Source: Solen grandis
Taxonomy: Eukaryota; Mollusca; Bivalvia; Adapedonta; Solenidae
DNA length: 64,000 bases
Direction: 5' to 3'
Assembly: GCA_021229015.1 (NCBI GenBank)
Contig: CM037790.1
Coordinates: 53,236,901-53,300,900 of the forward strand
A model generated the notes under the pieces. That model saw only the letters and a list, made by a program, of their open reading frames with translations, was not told the DNA's origin and did no database searches. Positions 1 through 15,000 of the stretch are shown here, piece by piece; the stretch's first letter is position 1, and each line of letters opens with the position of its first letter. The position numbers were made by a program, and so were the translations under genes.

Positions 1-66
1 AGAAAAAGGCATGATACCAACTACTTATGCAAAGAAACTAAATGAGGATTGCCGTCATGCTGCGCT
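1..66 (+). CDS. Exon: C-terminal end of an upstream SH3 domain
   Basis: Reads [11 protein letters not shown], the final strand and 3-10 helix of an SH3 (pattern G-x-I-P-x-x-Y). It ends in phase 2 at a GTAAGT donor (67-72), and the phase joins the next exon. The start of this SH3 is outside the window. Confidence 0.7.
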
Positions 67-3000
67 GTAAGTCATACACAAATAAATGCTTTGGGATATT
101 TCAGTAATATACATATACTAATATGCTTTAAATTGAGCAGGTTTTTGCAAAAGTAACTGTGTTAAATCTTGAGTATTTTATCAATTTACCATGACAATTG
201 ACCTAAGGTCATGGTGAATATAATATGAAAAACAAATTTTATTCAGCAAAGATAGAAAGTATCCAGATTATAAATGAACTTATGTTATCATAATATTCAT
301 TTCTTATAATTTAAATCTAAATAATATTTTTAATCATTCAATTCGACTCGTAATAAATGCATTCATCTTTAAGACGTACAAAATTACAACACTCATAACG
401 AAATTCAGTGAGATAATTTTTTGGCGGAACTAGTTTATTCTGTCAATTATTAATATTTATTCAATATATTTTGCGACCCCGTCAGCATTGATATCACAGT
501 TCAACCTTCTCTTCATAATGTTAAAGTAACGACCGATTTTGCCGGCGTGTATTGTGTTCCAGGCATGGATGCCAATTGCCTGATTTCGTTCGATTCAACT
601 TGGACGTGGCATTGCTTCTGTCTTATCTTATAAACGGTAGTTAATAGTACTTCAAATGTACCGCATTTCCCACGTGCTTCTTACAACCACGTGGTACATA
701 GGCGCACATCAGTAACAATTAAATGAACGTCCCTCGTAGCTTTAAGCAATCATACTGTATGTTTATACACACATGCTTTACCGAAAACAATTATCACTGA
801 ACTCATTACTTATATGGACTATAATCTTCAAGTGAATAATATAAATCTATACTCATCCAAAACAGAATTTACACTGTAAAAAAGTTGATCAATTCTTATT
901 ACGTATTATATGACGTCATTTTCAAAGTGGGTGTCTATTTTTTGTCATTTCCTTGGCAGTGGCATTGCGACATTTTAAATTGTTCTTTTTAAGTTTGCTC
1001 GTTTCACTGCCAACTTTGTAACTGTTTTGTTAAAAATCAATATCGGTGATGACTCCCTCTGGCTCTAAAAACATAGTGTATCTAAACGTCTTTTCTTTAA
1101 GGTTAATAATTTAATAAAAAAAATTGCATGTTGTTCCATTGAATCACAAGGGCATTAGTAATCTCATTAATGTCACGCGGCACATGGTGATGGCGGACAC
1201 GTCACCAACCCAGATGTGCTCTAATGGATTCATGTCTAAAGACCGTTTCTAGCCATTTATTTGCGTTTAAGGTGACAGCAGATTTCGTGATCATGAGTGA
1301 CCCTCGCAACATGTCGACGGTTATTGTCCTGTGGGAAGAAAACTGGAGTATTCCTTTGAATACTTGTAATCGTTTTAGCATTTAAAACATCGGTGATGTT
1401 TCCTTTGAGCATTCAAATTACCCTGAAGAACAATGAGTCCAGTCTTTCCCATCCCAGACCATAAAACCAACGCTTCTATATTGATCATACTGTCTAAATC
1501 AGATGACCATCGGCGTGACTGAGATTAACCCTAGACTCGTCTGCAAACAAGACTGTTCTTATCTCGTTGATGACAGCGCAGTAACCGGAAAATAGACGGC
1601 GCGCTAAAATCGGGTGACTTTACGCACGCCGTCAACATCGCCTGTCTGAACCCGTTTCGCAAGTGCTTCAAGACGATAAGATATGGTCGCCCTTTTTCTA
1701 GTTGCAAGGACAATAAGACACACCAACTGTTTGTTTAAGTGTTTATCTCCTTCTAACATTAACCTTGCCGCATTCCGATTGCTCGATTTCTCTCGCCTCT
1801 GAAAAACGTGTCGTTGTGGTACCTTACGATGTGAGCTGTGAATTGAAATGTGTGGCCGCTCGGATGAAATACACCGCTTTTGTTCAAACGCCTTCGTACA
1901 CCATTCTTTTTGCACAAGGCCAGCGTGCTAAAAGACATTTTATGATTATTCAATTCGACCTAGATATTGCAAACCAGAAGAAACAAAATTGTTATGTATT
2001 GGTAAATCATTAGTTTGTGACATAGTTGTTCAAATTTAATCCACAAATAAAAAAAAAGGCTGTGCCAAAATGATAAAGTGTTGTTTTTTTTTTACTCAAT
2101 ATATAAGTAAAACAATGACTAAGTATATATAAGTAAAATGACGTTAAATAACGAATACATTTCTTGTCTTAATTTATAGTCTGTCAAGAATATTGTAGCT
2201 TCATTAATATGTTTTGATATTTTAGTAGTGTCATGAGTGTTTATAAATGAAGAAATTCCATATCATAATATATGTATCATATGTAGGAAGCAGAACATCC
2301 TCGAAATACGGATGTGTCCTTTTTTAATTAATGTATTTACGTATATATAAAGTTACTGAAGGAAGTTATTTTCTTAAGTTTATGGTAACGAAAAACTACG
2401 TTTTTACAATAAATCATCACTCGCTGACCGCTCATTGTACTTGACTTTATATCATTTATTCAATTACCTCAGTTGGTTCGAGTCCTTGCCATGAATTTCG
2501 GATTTTTCATGTGAAGCAGCCCTCATGTTGCCTTGCGGTAGGCTGGTGTTTCTACCAGATGCGCCTTGCGCACTAGGAGTCTTCCACCAATTACAAATAA
2601 ATGAACATCGCTTGTGTTTTAATAATGTTTCTTTTTATATACAAAACAACAATCACAAAAAGAAATACAGAAGGGAATTCAAGGGAATGGGTGTATGGTA
2701 AAACATTTCCTTAAATTAACGTTAAAAATGCTTAAACATTGCATTCAGACAGTAGATTATTACCCACCTACTGCCATAGATATTTAATAAATTTTATTTA
2801 AATCTTAAACATTCTATGAATCCTACTTTCAGTGATGCTCCGACTAGGAAGATGCCATTGCATCAATCGGTAAATTCGGTAAAACAAGTAAGTTTTTAAT
2901 GAAATCTTAACATATATGTAACACGATTTCCTCAAAAACACCTATACGCCTGTGTTAGATTTACGGTCAGAAGTATGGCTTGGACTTATATGAACATGCG

Positions 3001-6000
3001 CAATGGAATAGAGGAATATATAATATTATACATAAAAACAGGAGAGATGGCAGCCTGGGCGGAGAGTTGTGGCCATGTACAATTTCCATGGCACCGTTCC
3101 TGAGGATCTACAATTTCTAAGGGGCGATATGTTGGAGATTGTGAAACCTACAAAGGTAAGTTAGAAAATATGTGTGAATAAGTTATAGGGGAGTTTAATT
3201 CCAAGACTGACATTACGTAAGAATATCTACACAGAGACCTATTTTATACAAAACAGTTACCTCTTCAAGCTTGTGAAAGACGATTTCGGTGTTATAGTAT
3301 AGTGTGTCTGAGATTCTAATTATGTCAGTGTAAAGGTAATCAAAATTGTCAAATCTTTAATAGGCTCCGCAACCGTATACCTACTCGACATAAATTTTAT
3401 ATAATTGGAAGAAAAAAAAACCCCCATATAAATCGTCTTTAAACATAGAAGAAAAAGAATGTGCTTTGTATTTATCTTTGCTTTGGACTTGTCAATGAAA
3501 TTAGTTTTAAGGTAATTTAATTGTCTTGATTATATCCTATTTTATTCAGAATGCCAAGCAGTACATAGCGAGGGATAGGGAGGGGAAAATAGGCAGAATA
3601 CCCATAAGTTGTGTGCAGAAACAGTCAGACGTTTCCCTGCATGACATGCCGTAAGAAATAAGTTGACACAATGTTGTCTTGGACTATTTCACTAATATAC
3701 ACATTAATTTATTTGCTTTTAAATGAGCAGTGTGGCGTAAGAGTTCATGATTATGCAAAGCCATGATAATTGTTTTATTGCTAAAACTGTTGCTGTCGGT
3801 GGATTTTACTATATAAGATTTTATCATGTATAATTAGTTTTTCTCAAAACGAACTTTATATTCACCATGTCATTGACATATTGGACAGATAAAATAATCA
3901 AAGCCATTAAGTCAATAACATTGTTGCGAAACTAAGGTTTAACACGTGTATATTCTTTCCTAAGCTTCCATATATTTTGATTGTTTCAGTTATGTCCCTG
4001 CTGAGATTGATTTATCTCCGACAGAGAGTATAGTGTTTAGGGTCAAAATTTGCTTTTTAAAGGATATTGATTACTGATTTTATTTGGATAAGTTTTTATT
4101 ATAAAAATGTTTTTTCTTTTTTTTTGCTAGCTTTGTTTGTATATATACGTTGCTTCAATTTCACAGTTGTTCTTAATTGTCGTATATTTTAGATGGTACC
4201 ATGGCAAGATTGACCGTAACAAAGCGAACAAATTGTTATCATCCTGCTTTGACGGGCAGTTTTTAGTGCGGGATAGCAGTTCCTACCCAGGCGATTACGT
4301 ATTGAGCGTGTGTGATCGGGGAAAAATTAACCATTTCAGAATCATCTACAAGGAAAATGCATTTACAATTGATGAAAAGAACCAGTTTTATACTATACCA
4401 GCTCTTGTTAAGGTATTTAATGATTTAACCTCTACGTCTTTGTTATATTTAATGATATAGCGAAGTTACATAATCACTCTAACCGTGCAAAGTAGCAGAA
4501 TTGTTTTGTTGTAGTTCGACAGTTATTGGACAACATATTATAATTTAAACGATCATCCGTAGCAAATTCAATTTAGAATTATTATTTGAGTCGGTCCTTT
4601 CAGAAAAGCCAGGTTAGGTGATATTTGGTTTTCTTAACTGATTTCCATAACATATACAATATGAAAGTAATGTAGAGAATTAAATCCCCTGCGAGACGTT
4701 AACTGTCCCATCTTGTTAAACTCAAAATGGCTCTTTACGTTAGGTTTCCTGAAGAGTGGTCTAAATCAACATTTTACACAATATGATGACTGGTAGTGGT
4801 CTTTAAAAACAAGAATGTGATTTGCATTTATCTTTTTTGTTTTTCTCTATTTTGAAAATGCAAGCTTTTTTAATTTACGTCAAACTGAAAACAACTTAAT
4901 TCCAATGCCTTCGAAAATCTTGAAATAAAAATTAAGACCCTAATGGAAGAAATGTAAAAGAAGTTCTATTAAGACAATAGGAGGGATGGTTAAACATAGT
5001 GCATGTGAACTGCAACAGGGTTGATCATAAATCGTGTCCATAAAGATTAACAATGAATACTTACTAAACTGAAAAAAATAATTGATTAATAACCATTATC
5101 TTATATGGCATTTTATATTGAGTCAAGTATTATGAATAATTATGATACATTTCAAACTTTTAAAAAGATAATCTTTTCCATGACTTCATCAAAAACTTAA
5201 CCTATAATATTTTGCTCTGTAATCAGTGACCAGTTCTACCGTGAGTTTTCTTCTTCACCAGTCATTGCATAGGTTCCACACAGTCATGGACTGGTGTACA
5301 TTCCCAGTCACAATATGTGCCTGATATATAGAAATATGTATGCACATTATACTGATAAGTTTTTCCTCATCTCTTTTTGTTGAAAGTTAACAAGAAATCA
5401 TCTTATTATTTCTACAATGAAAATGTAAATCATTGAACTGAGTGCACAACATTCGAGGAATATTTATTAAGTAAATTTCGATGAATTTTCTGATGGTATA
5501 CCAAGTCCCTTCTTTGTTGCTAACGCTTTGGTTCACAATACCAATTATTATAGGTTTAATGCAGAAAAAGAGGATCTAGGGATCTCGATATACCAAAGTC
5601 GTAAAAAATGGTACTGTTCTTGCTCTCTTGTTTTGCGCTCAGCATATAGGGGTAGTTGCAGGACTGGTTGGCACGGTATCAGGATAATGTGACTGGGTGT
5701 GGTATCATGCAATATGTCTACGGCGTGATACGGCAGTGTGGCGGATATACATCTGTTTGAAGTAGACCAAATGTCTGAAATACTGTCGGTCGGATGTTTA
5801 ATCCAACAAACAAAGAAAGATACCAAGGATATATGCAATTTATGTTGGTACTTATAATTGCTGAGAAGTTACATCAAAATGTGACCAATAATAGCTGAGA
5901 AATAGAGTAGATAAAGTATATTCAAGAAATATGGCAAGAAGGGGGAATAACTCAAAGAAATTGAAGCAAGTATGGTAATTTTAATGCTGTTAAGTTAAAT

Positions 6001-9000
6001 CAGAACATTAGTAGCTTAAATGTAGTGTGGTCAAAATATATTAAAAAAATATAACAAAGGGCCTTAACTCATTTAAAATCCAGCTGATTACGACGTGTCA
6101 ACGATATGCGCAACTTGCTTGGAACTTTTTAGTGCTGTGTAGTTAAATCAAAATTAGACCATTGGTAGCCAAGATATAGTGAGGAAAAAAATCAATAAAT
6201 TTAACAAAGGGCCATAACTCATTTAAAATCCAGCTGATGAAGACGACCCAATGATATGCACAACTTGGTTTGGTACTGATAAGCACTGTAAAGTTAAATC
6301 AAAATCTGACTTACGGTAGCTGATAAATAGCGCGGATAAAATACATAATAAAAAAAGGCCATAATTCATTTAAAATCAAGCAAATCATGATGTGCCAAAG
6401 ATACGCGCAACTATGCTTGGTGATTATTATTACTGTGAGGTTAAATCAAAATCTGACCTAAGGCAGCTGAGAAATGGCGCGGAAAAAATCTATTTGAAAA
6501 AAACAAACTCATTTTAAAATCAAGCGAATGATGACGTGCTTAGGATAGCTTAGGATATGCACAACTAGGCACGGTACTTACCATTCTTGTAAGTTAATAC
6601 AAAATTCAAATTAAGGTAGATGAGAAATAGCGCGGACAATTCTCGTCTACAGACGGACCAACGGACGGACAGACCGACAGACGTGACTCCAATATAGCCC
6701 CCATATACTTCGTATCTTGGGGTATAATAAGACCATCAAAACGGTGATTTTTTATTGATCCATCGAAAATATATAAGGCTTGTTAAATAATGCTGGATTG
6801 TATGTTTCATTAGTTAAAATGTTTTAATTTACGAACGTCTTACTGTATCAAAAATAATACAAAGTTTACTTTTAGTAAATGAATAATTCTATTAAAATCT
6901 TGTTTTTCATAGTTTGTAGATGTGATAAATTACATATACTTTATTATTTTCTTTGCATATTATTCTATAGGAAATTATTATTTATTGACCTTTGCTTGTG
7001 AAAGTACATTCGATGAAGCATAAATATATTGTAAAGTAACTTATAAAATTTCTCCCAACAATTGATTTAATCGATTTATGAGTTTTATTCATGTAGCTTA
7101 ATCCTTTTTACAATACGTTACAGTACTTACGACAAAAAAAAGGTGGTTTTTGCCCACAACTTGAATTACCACCTTCAAAGCAAAATGAATCCGCTGTCAT
7201 CGTCAACAAGTTCCAAGATCAAGACATTCGGGTATTAAACCACAAGGAACTATTTATTGCAGAAATCGTCGAAAGCGGAGAGTTCGGAGGTGGGAAAATA
7301 ATCTTAATTAAGATCTAATTTGGTGTCTTATGATCAATATTTTGCTCATAACCAATTTCAAATAATCTCATAATTAGCCACAACGTGGTTTTAAAGTAAC
7401 AATTTACTATTTTATCGTCTGGGTAATGTTCTCATAGCACTATTTTTAGAAGAAAAAACAAAACATTACGGTAAAAAGTATACATCAATATTCATAGACT
7501 AAGAATTAGATTTTTAGCTGTATGTGTATATATCGTCAATCAATACCCCTCTACAGACGCATGGTCACCAAATGAAGCATTCCGTGATCGTAAAAAATGG
7601 GTGGTTCCCCCATCCCAGGCAATAGTGTTATAACGGGTATCGAACCTATAAAATTATCGAATTTATTTAAAATTATAAAACCTATCTTTATATTTTCATT
7701 TGTCGTCACTTTACTAAAGTTGACTGATCATATTCACTCTTCGCGCATGAACTCATATCAGGTTATCTACCTAAACCCGATAAAGACGCCATGTAACGGT
7801 ACGTGTCACGTGGTACCGCAAGCACTAACTTTGGGGTATTAAACTTATTTCCTCGAAGTGGCGTTTATGAAATAGCGTTTTCCTTTGTAATGTGACCTAC
7901 ACTTGCCAAGTTTATTTGTCAGAAAACACAAAAGCAATATTAATGAAGGAGAGTATATCTTTTATTTTGATTTCTACTGATCATCTGTGAACGAGCTGCT
8001 TTAATGACACATTTACAATTGTACAGGGACAGTCAATCAAGGAAAAGTAATAATAATTATATTAATACAAGTAAATGCTGAGGTATAAATGACATAAAAA
8101 CTGGAACATGATGGTTATTATGTTTATGTTGTTGTCCACAACATACATCATGTTTACTCGAATTTATTACAACTAGATTTTAACTTTAACCTATTTTTGT
8201 TATAAATCTGCCCAAATCATGGAAGGAGATTTAATAAGTAATGAAATGACTTCTGAATAGTTACATTATTTTTATCTCATCATATATCCTATATTGTGAG
8301 GGTACTATATTCAAAATAATAGTTGTGAGCTTTCATAAAATGAGCATATTGATATTATTAAAATGTACTATACAACACGAACTAAACATAAATAGGTTAT
8401 GGTATGATTCATTTATTAAAAGTTTAACGTAATAATCCGACAAGTTTGATCTAATAGTGGACAGTAATCATTTCCGAAAGTACAAATTTTGGATATGACA
8501 GGATAAGAGTTAATATGAATTATTTCATGAATATGTAAACTAACATTTACTAACACGTATAAAAGATTCTATATATTTATGGAAAAATAACAATGGTATA
8601 AAACATATGAAATATAGAGGTAAGAGTTTACGGCCATAAGGTCAGCCAATCAGTATCTGTGTGATATATAATGTTAAATTTGTATGAGCATGGACCCAAA
8701 ACTTCTGTGTATATTAAAACACTTTAAACTAAATTAAACGGAAATAAATATCAAATGCATTCGATTTAATTGCTTAGATTGGTTGTGTAAAATGTGAAGA
8801 TGGTTATTTTGCTATATATATTTTTGTACACTTTGTCAAGGTAAAATTTACTCTTAAATCTGTCAATTGATTGTATTCAGGAACAGAAAGTTGGCAAAAT
8901 TATTACTATATTAACAACGAAAAGACGCGCATCGTTAATAAAACTATCGTGGCATATTTCTGATATTTCTGAATATCTCGCTTTTTTAAGTTAGTTAAAT

Positions 9001-12000
9001 TATTTGGATAACAAACATTTTTTTCTCATAATTATCTGGGAAAAAGCATGATATTCAGTAAACCTAAGTGAATATGTGATTGGCAGTAGTATACTATTTC
9101 TCGGACTTTGCCACAAGAGCTAGAATAATTTGCACCCAACTTTCAAACCAGTGGTTAAATACACAACAAAGCAAATATAGATATTAATTATTTCAGAATT
9201 CAAAAGTGCAATCTGAATCGTATAGAGAAATGAACTTGGGCGCTTTTACATTTGTGTAATATTTTCAGATGAATTTAACGGCACTTACATAGACAAGCCT
9301 GTTACCATAAAGTTAAGAAATGTCGAACCTAATTCGGTTTTACGGGAGGCATCTGTTATGAAGTAAGTATGCAATCGAGTTTTACTTTAGATATGTGAAC
9401 CCAGCTTCAAATTCAGCTAATGATTCAGATAAAAGTTAGTTATTTAATAATGTTTACACAGTTACTAATTCAGCTTCCCACTCAGCTACAAATTCAGTTA
9501 CTTTACCTTTTTCAGCCACTTATTCACCTAGTAATTCAGTTACTAGATTACGTAAATCCTGCTACCAATTCAGATACTAATTCAGCGAACAGATTTTCAT
9601 AAATCCTGTTAGTAATTCAACAACTAATCCGTGACCACATTTACAAACAAGGTTCAAATTATGAAACTAACCATTTGTAATTCAGATTCAAGTTTGAGAT
9701 ACAAATACTTCTTCAGTTGGTCAGTCATCCAGAGACCTCATGTCTCAAGGGATTGAAAATGCTTAGGCAAGTATGGTATGGAACCATGAGGTTATCATTT
9801 GTGCAAAACAAGAAATAATTCTGAATTTCATTTTCAGGGAGAATTCTTTTGAAATGTTCTATATAGTAGAGTGTGTAAGGAAGCAATAGATCAGCCTTTT
9901 TTTTTAGCAATTATGGTAGAGGGCTATGAGATAACCATTTGTGCCAAACAAAGTTAAATTATGACAATCGGTATCATAGTAGAAGATTATTTCTAACCGT
10001 TTAGGGTATATAAGGAAAACAGCCGACCCCTTATGATCTTTTTTCAAGGGATCAACTTTATTTTAGCAATTATGATAAAGGGCTATGTGGTTACCATTTG
10101 TGTGAAATGTAATTAAATTACTAGAATAAAAAAGCAAGCGCAATATTGTACGAAAGTAAAGCCGTTGCGCTTGTACTTTCGAATAAGGGAAGTAACTATT
10201 GCACGTAGTTGTGTAAACTGATAGACAACATTCTGGCTATTTTTATCCATTAAAGTACGCGGCCAGGTCGTTCAGTCGGTAGACCATATTAAGTCCTGTA
10301 AGCGAAAAAAAGCCGGTGCGCTGTATAGTTCCTAAATTAATAATTGAATTACTACGGAGTGAATAAATTTAAAAATTGCAGGTGTCTGCAACACGATAAT
10401 CTGGTCTCTCTTATCGGTATCGTGCCAGAGGACACACTTGCCTTAGTGTTTGAATACATGGGGAAGGGTTCACTGTTGACGTATATCCGGGCCAGTGTAA
10501 GAAACGACACCACAAGGAATGAACAAATCAATTTTGCAACGTACGTATTTATTCTGTCAATTTATATATTTGAAACATTTTAACAAATGGCGTGTAGGAA
10601 TATGAATGTTTGAATATGTTGATATGCAAAAACTTAGATTGTCCTGAAAATACATGGGACGAAATCAAAATTTTTGACACTGCGCATTTCTTACAAATAA
10701 ACGATAAACATGTTTTATCAAAAACATTATAAAATATTTCGCATGCTAGCCCACCTATACTGCGTGTTCCATGAGAGGGAGGGGGAGATTTATGTAAAGT
10801 TATGAAAGTAGTCAACAAACAATAATGTTCCTATATGATATTCTCGGCGAATAGGTCACGCCTACCGCCCAATGCAGGTTTAGAAAGTTTGCGTGGTAAT
10901 AATATAATTTATTGAAAAATGTTATAGATCTAGAGAATACTGTTGCGGTGTAAATATCAATATGTGGCCATCAAATATGAAATAAAGAATTTAAACATTT
11001 CCTGTTGCAGGGATATTTGTAATGCTATGTTATACCTAGAAAACCACGAGGTGGTGCATAACGATTTGGCAGCTCGAAATGTTTACATCAATGATGCGGG
11101 GACGGCTAAGGTACGATTATGATGTATAAGATACAAGACTGGATTTTATACTATGACTATAATACTTAAGATAGAGAGGAAGGACGAAAGGCTTGAATCG
11201 CATTAGGTAATACTCTACAAATTTCATAGATTAACAATGAAAATAACTAAAACAATCACAGAGGTGATTTATACCATCGCTAATTGCTTTGTCACAGTAT
11301 GGAAGTATGCTTTAAATATTGAGAGCAATAACTAAGGAAAAAAAAATGGTGAACATTTTCTGAACAAGTGGTGTTCAAACTTGAAATGTCAAATATGGCA
11401 CCACGTTTTCGACATGTAAAGCAGAAGAGCGTTGCAACGCTCTGCGGAGCTCTAGCTTAAGTAATCATTTTTGTGGGAGAATTGTTCTTAATCACACCCA
11501 GTCACATTATCCTGACACTGGACAAACATGTCCTCATGCCAAGCATGGAAGCTACCAGTTTCAATTGTTTCTAACGGCTTTTGTATGTCGCGGCCGGAAC
11601 AAATAATTGACACAACTTTAAATCACATTGCTAATATTGATTGTGAAGAAGTTGACCATGACAAACACGGTTATGACGATAATGCTAATGAGAGGTGATG
11701 GGGATGATAATTATGAAAATGTCGATCATTTATCAATCGTGGTTGGACCCCAAAGTGCGTTAGTATGTGACATATCAGCATTATTTTGTGGTCCATTTTA
11801 GGAGCTGATCCCAAAGTGCGTTAAACCGTACTGCGTTCCCCCAAAGCTCTACCAAAGTTATTCAAATGGTCCCGGTCCACTGCATATCACAGGAGTTAAA
11901 AGATTTTAAAGTGAAATTTATAACAATATCCTTCTCCGAATCTGCAAGGCCAAAAGCTTAGATAATTTGTGTGTATATCATCTAGAAGACCTCTACCAAG

Positions 12001-15000
12001 TGTGTTCAAATAATGACCCTGGCGTCAAAATTTGCCACGCCCCAGGGTTTTAAATGGTTTTATATAGACTTTCACAGAAAAAAAAATAATTTGAATTTTT
12101 CTTGTCAGAAATCACAGGGTCTGGAGTTAAGATATTTGGTGGGTAACATGGTCTAGTAAATATTTCCAATTTGTTCAAATCATGGTACTATTATCAAAAT
12201 TGGCCCCGCTACACGAGTAACCTTTTTATAGACTTACAGAGGAAAAATCTTCTTGTCAGAAAGCACAAGGCCTAGAGGTTAGATACATTGTGTGTAACAT
12301 GGCCTAGTATATCTCCACTAAATTTATTCAAATCAAAGCCAATGGATCAAAATTTGCTCCGCCCCAGGGGTGACATTGTCATATATATAGATATATCTTG
12401 GGGAAAAAAAACATATTCTCTTTTGTCTTCTTGAAACAATGAGGCCTGGAGCTAAAATATTTTATGTGTGTCATTGTTTAGTGTTCCTTTACTAAATTTG
12501 TTCAAATCATGGCCGTTGGATCAAAACTGGCTACGCCCTATGTTAACTTGTTTATGCAGAGATTTATATAGGGAGCTATAACCTCTAGTTTTAGACCACA
12601 GGTACAGTTTTGTGTGTGGAATTGAATTTTGGCCTTGGATGACTTTGCCCATGAGCCAGTGACCTACTTTCGAATTTTTAAGCTATGGCATTCAAGTTAT
12701 GGAACTGAATAAGAACTGTTTGGTGTGTGGAATTGAAATGGTTTAATGTGTATCTGCATGGCTTATGTATCTAGTAGGACTATGCAATAATATACATGTA
12801 GTTGTTTTAAAGCTTATTTTAGTTAAGCGTTATTTTGAGATTGAAATATACAACAGTTTGTATGGTATCGTATTTCGTATGGTTGTACTGTTCAGGAAGT
12901 ATCAGTAGTTACCGTTGTCTACGCATTGGTGAATAAAGAAATGATCACGAGGACATTTTTTCCCATTAATTTTCACCATAAAAGTTTCTTCTAAACAATA
13001 GTAACTTGGCAACGTTTCTCAGTTGAGCAACTATAGGGCCATCTTAGCCCTCTTTTTCTTGTTAGAGTAAAATGAAATGGGGCATTCATTAGTTCAGTTA
13101 GCGTATGACAAAACATACTTACAATGCTTCAGCATATTAATTCTCTACATATATTTTCACATATATTACATTAATGGATTTCAAATTTCAATCTAATGTA
13201 TAGACTTTAAAAAATAATGAATAAGAGCCCTTGCATTCACTGTTGCTAGAAGAAATGATATCTGATAATGAATTCTACAGGTTTCAGGTTTTACTTTGGC
13301 TAGTGACCCTGACGTTATTGGACCAGGCAAAACTCTTTTTCCAGAAAAGTGGACAGCACCCGAGGTTTTCGTGAATATGGTAATTAAGATATGGAAATGG
13401 CTATCCATACCTTATTTATCAAACTGATTTTCAAACTGAGAATGTTATTAAAGCAATATATATATATAATACTTGCCACTGAATATTCTTACGGCGAAAT
13501 TTAGTTATCTGGATATCATTCTTGGAATTTCTATGCTCAATACTTTATATAAACATGCTAATATAAAAAAAGTTATGTTATGTGGAGATTATGTTTTATT
13601 TGTTAAATCTTGTACTAAATAAGGTATATATTGTAAAAAAGTATCACTATACAATTATTTACATCCGTCTGGGTTTCCCATTGTGTATCCTCTCCCTATA
13701 TACTTCACCACATCATTGTTGTTCTGGGTTGGTGGTCAAAGGCAAATACCATTATTTGGATAAAACTAAACAAAAAATATTTTGTTAATATTGTGGATAT
13801 GTACTCGTATAAAAGTTTAGTTTATGAATGACCTGATTTTTCACGTTTATAATGCAATTTATGAAAATTTATTTCGTTGTCTTCTGGATGATATATTCAG
13901 TATTGACTTAAAGGGGAATTTGATTACACGAGCTTTTAAATCAAGTGACACGTTTTTTTTGTCACATTGTTCCTAGAGAGGTGGAGAATTTTCATGATCA
14001 ATAGTATATACCAGATAGTGATTTGTCAAGTGTTTATAAGAAAAAAAATCTAATTGTTTACGAAAAAATGTTTTCAGATAAATCATCTATAATTCTACCT
14101 CATTTCAAGAAGAGTAGGAGCCTTGGGTTCAACAGTGGGTGGGAGATTAAGTACGACTGAAGTGTAATCTATTTTACTTTTAGTACAAAAGGGCATTTCT
14201 CTTGCATTGAATATGTTCGTGTAATGTCATTTAACATGTTATAATAACGCGTACCGCTTTCGTTTATGTTGGTTGATTGATCGCGGAAAGGACTGAGAGT
14301 GTAGGTCTTGCCATGAAATGATTAACCTAGAGATCAATTTAGTTGAGGCATCATATGTTTCAATAATATATTTAATAATTGTCTATAAGAAGGATAAATA
14401 CAACAACTTCGATATTTATAGATATTATCCACCTAGTTTGTTAAAACTTTATTTTACGAAACAAGAACTCATATCAAAACATATTAATCACCCTCGATGG
14501 CTCTGGTGGCGGTGTTTGTAATTTGTGGGAGGAAACAGGAGAGCCAGGAGAAAACCTACGTGTCTAGACGGGCGACCACTGTGTCCTCTAACGTACGAGA
14601 CCAGGATTCGAACTCGGGCAACATTGGTGAGAAGATAGTTGCAGACCTAATATTTTTATAGGGAATTAAAATGGTTAATTCAGGCTTGAACAAATGATGT
14701 GATATATAGTGCAAGAATAGTGAGAAAAATATTTCAAATATTAATTAGTGAAAACAGATGTAATTAAACTATTTTAGCAAAAAAAAAACACACATTGAAG
14801 AAAAAGGGCGCTTATAAAAGAACTTGAAACATTAAAAACACCAACACCAAGGGATTATTGGAAACGTTTTTTTAAAATGCAACAAGCTGAATGTGTATTT
14901 TTTTCCGAGAGAAAATAACAAATATTTCTCTGCTCATTCTCATGAAATAAAACCACTAACAATAAAAAAGGCACATAACTTTGGTCATAAAGAAAATTAA

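Larger units (their letters stand above)
67..2832. other. Intron with Tc1 remnant and SINE fragment
   Basis: Intron between the first two visible exons. It is AT-rich, with a perfect CRE-like palindrome TGACGTCA at 911-918 of unknown relevance. The Tc1-like remnant and SINE piece are listed separately; nothing else was recognised. Confidence 0.6.

Noticed and set aside
5548..5838. 96-residue minus-strand ORF
   Set aside because: Falls in a SINE copy; no protein signature.
6120..6728. CRISPR-like array
   Set aside because: Units are diverged along their full length with no constant repeat/unique spacer pattern; eukaryotic context.
9420..9602. Leu/Gln-rich 60-residue ORF
   Set aside because: Translation of the ATTCAG minisatellite in an intron.
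10255..10330. tRNA-like GTTCAGTCGGTAGACC box-A look-alike
   Set aside because: No box B at the right distance and no cloverleaf; likely a degraded SINE head.
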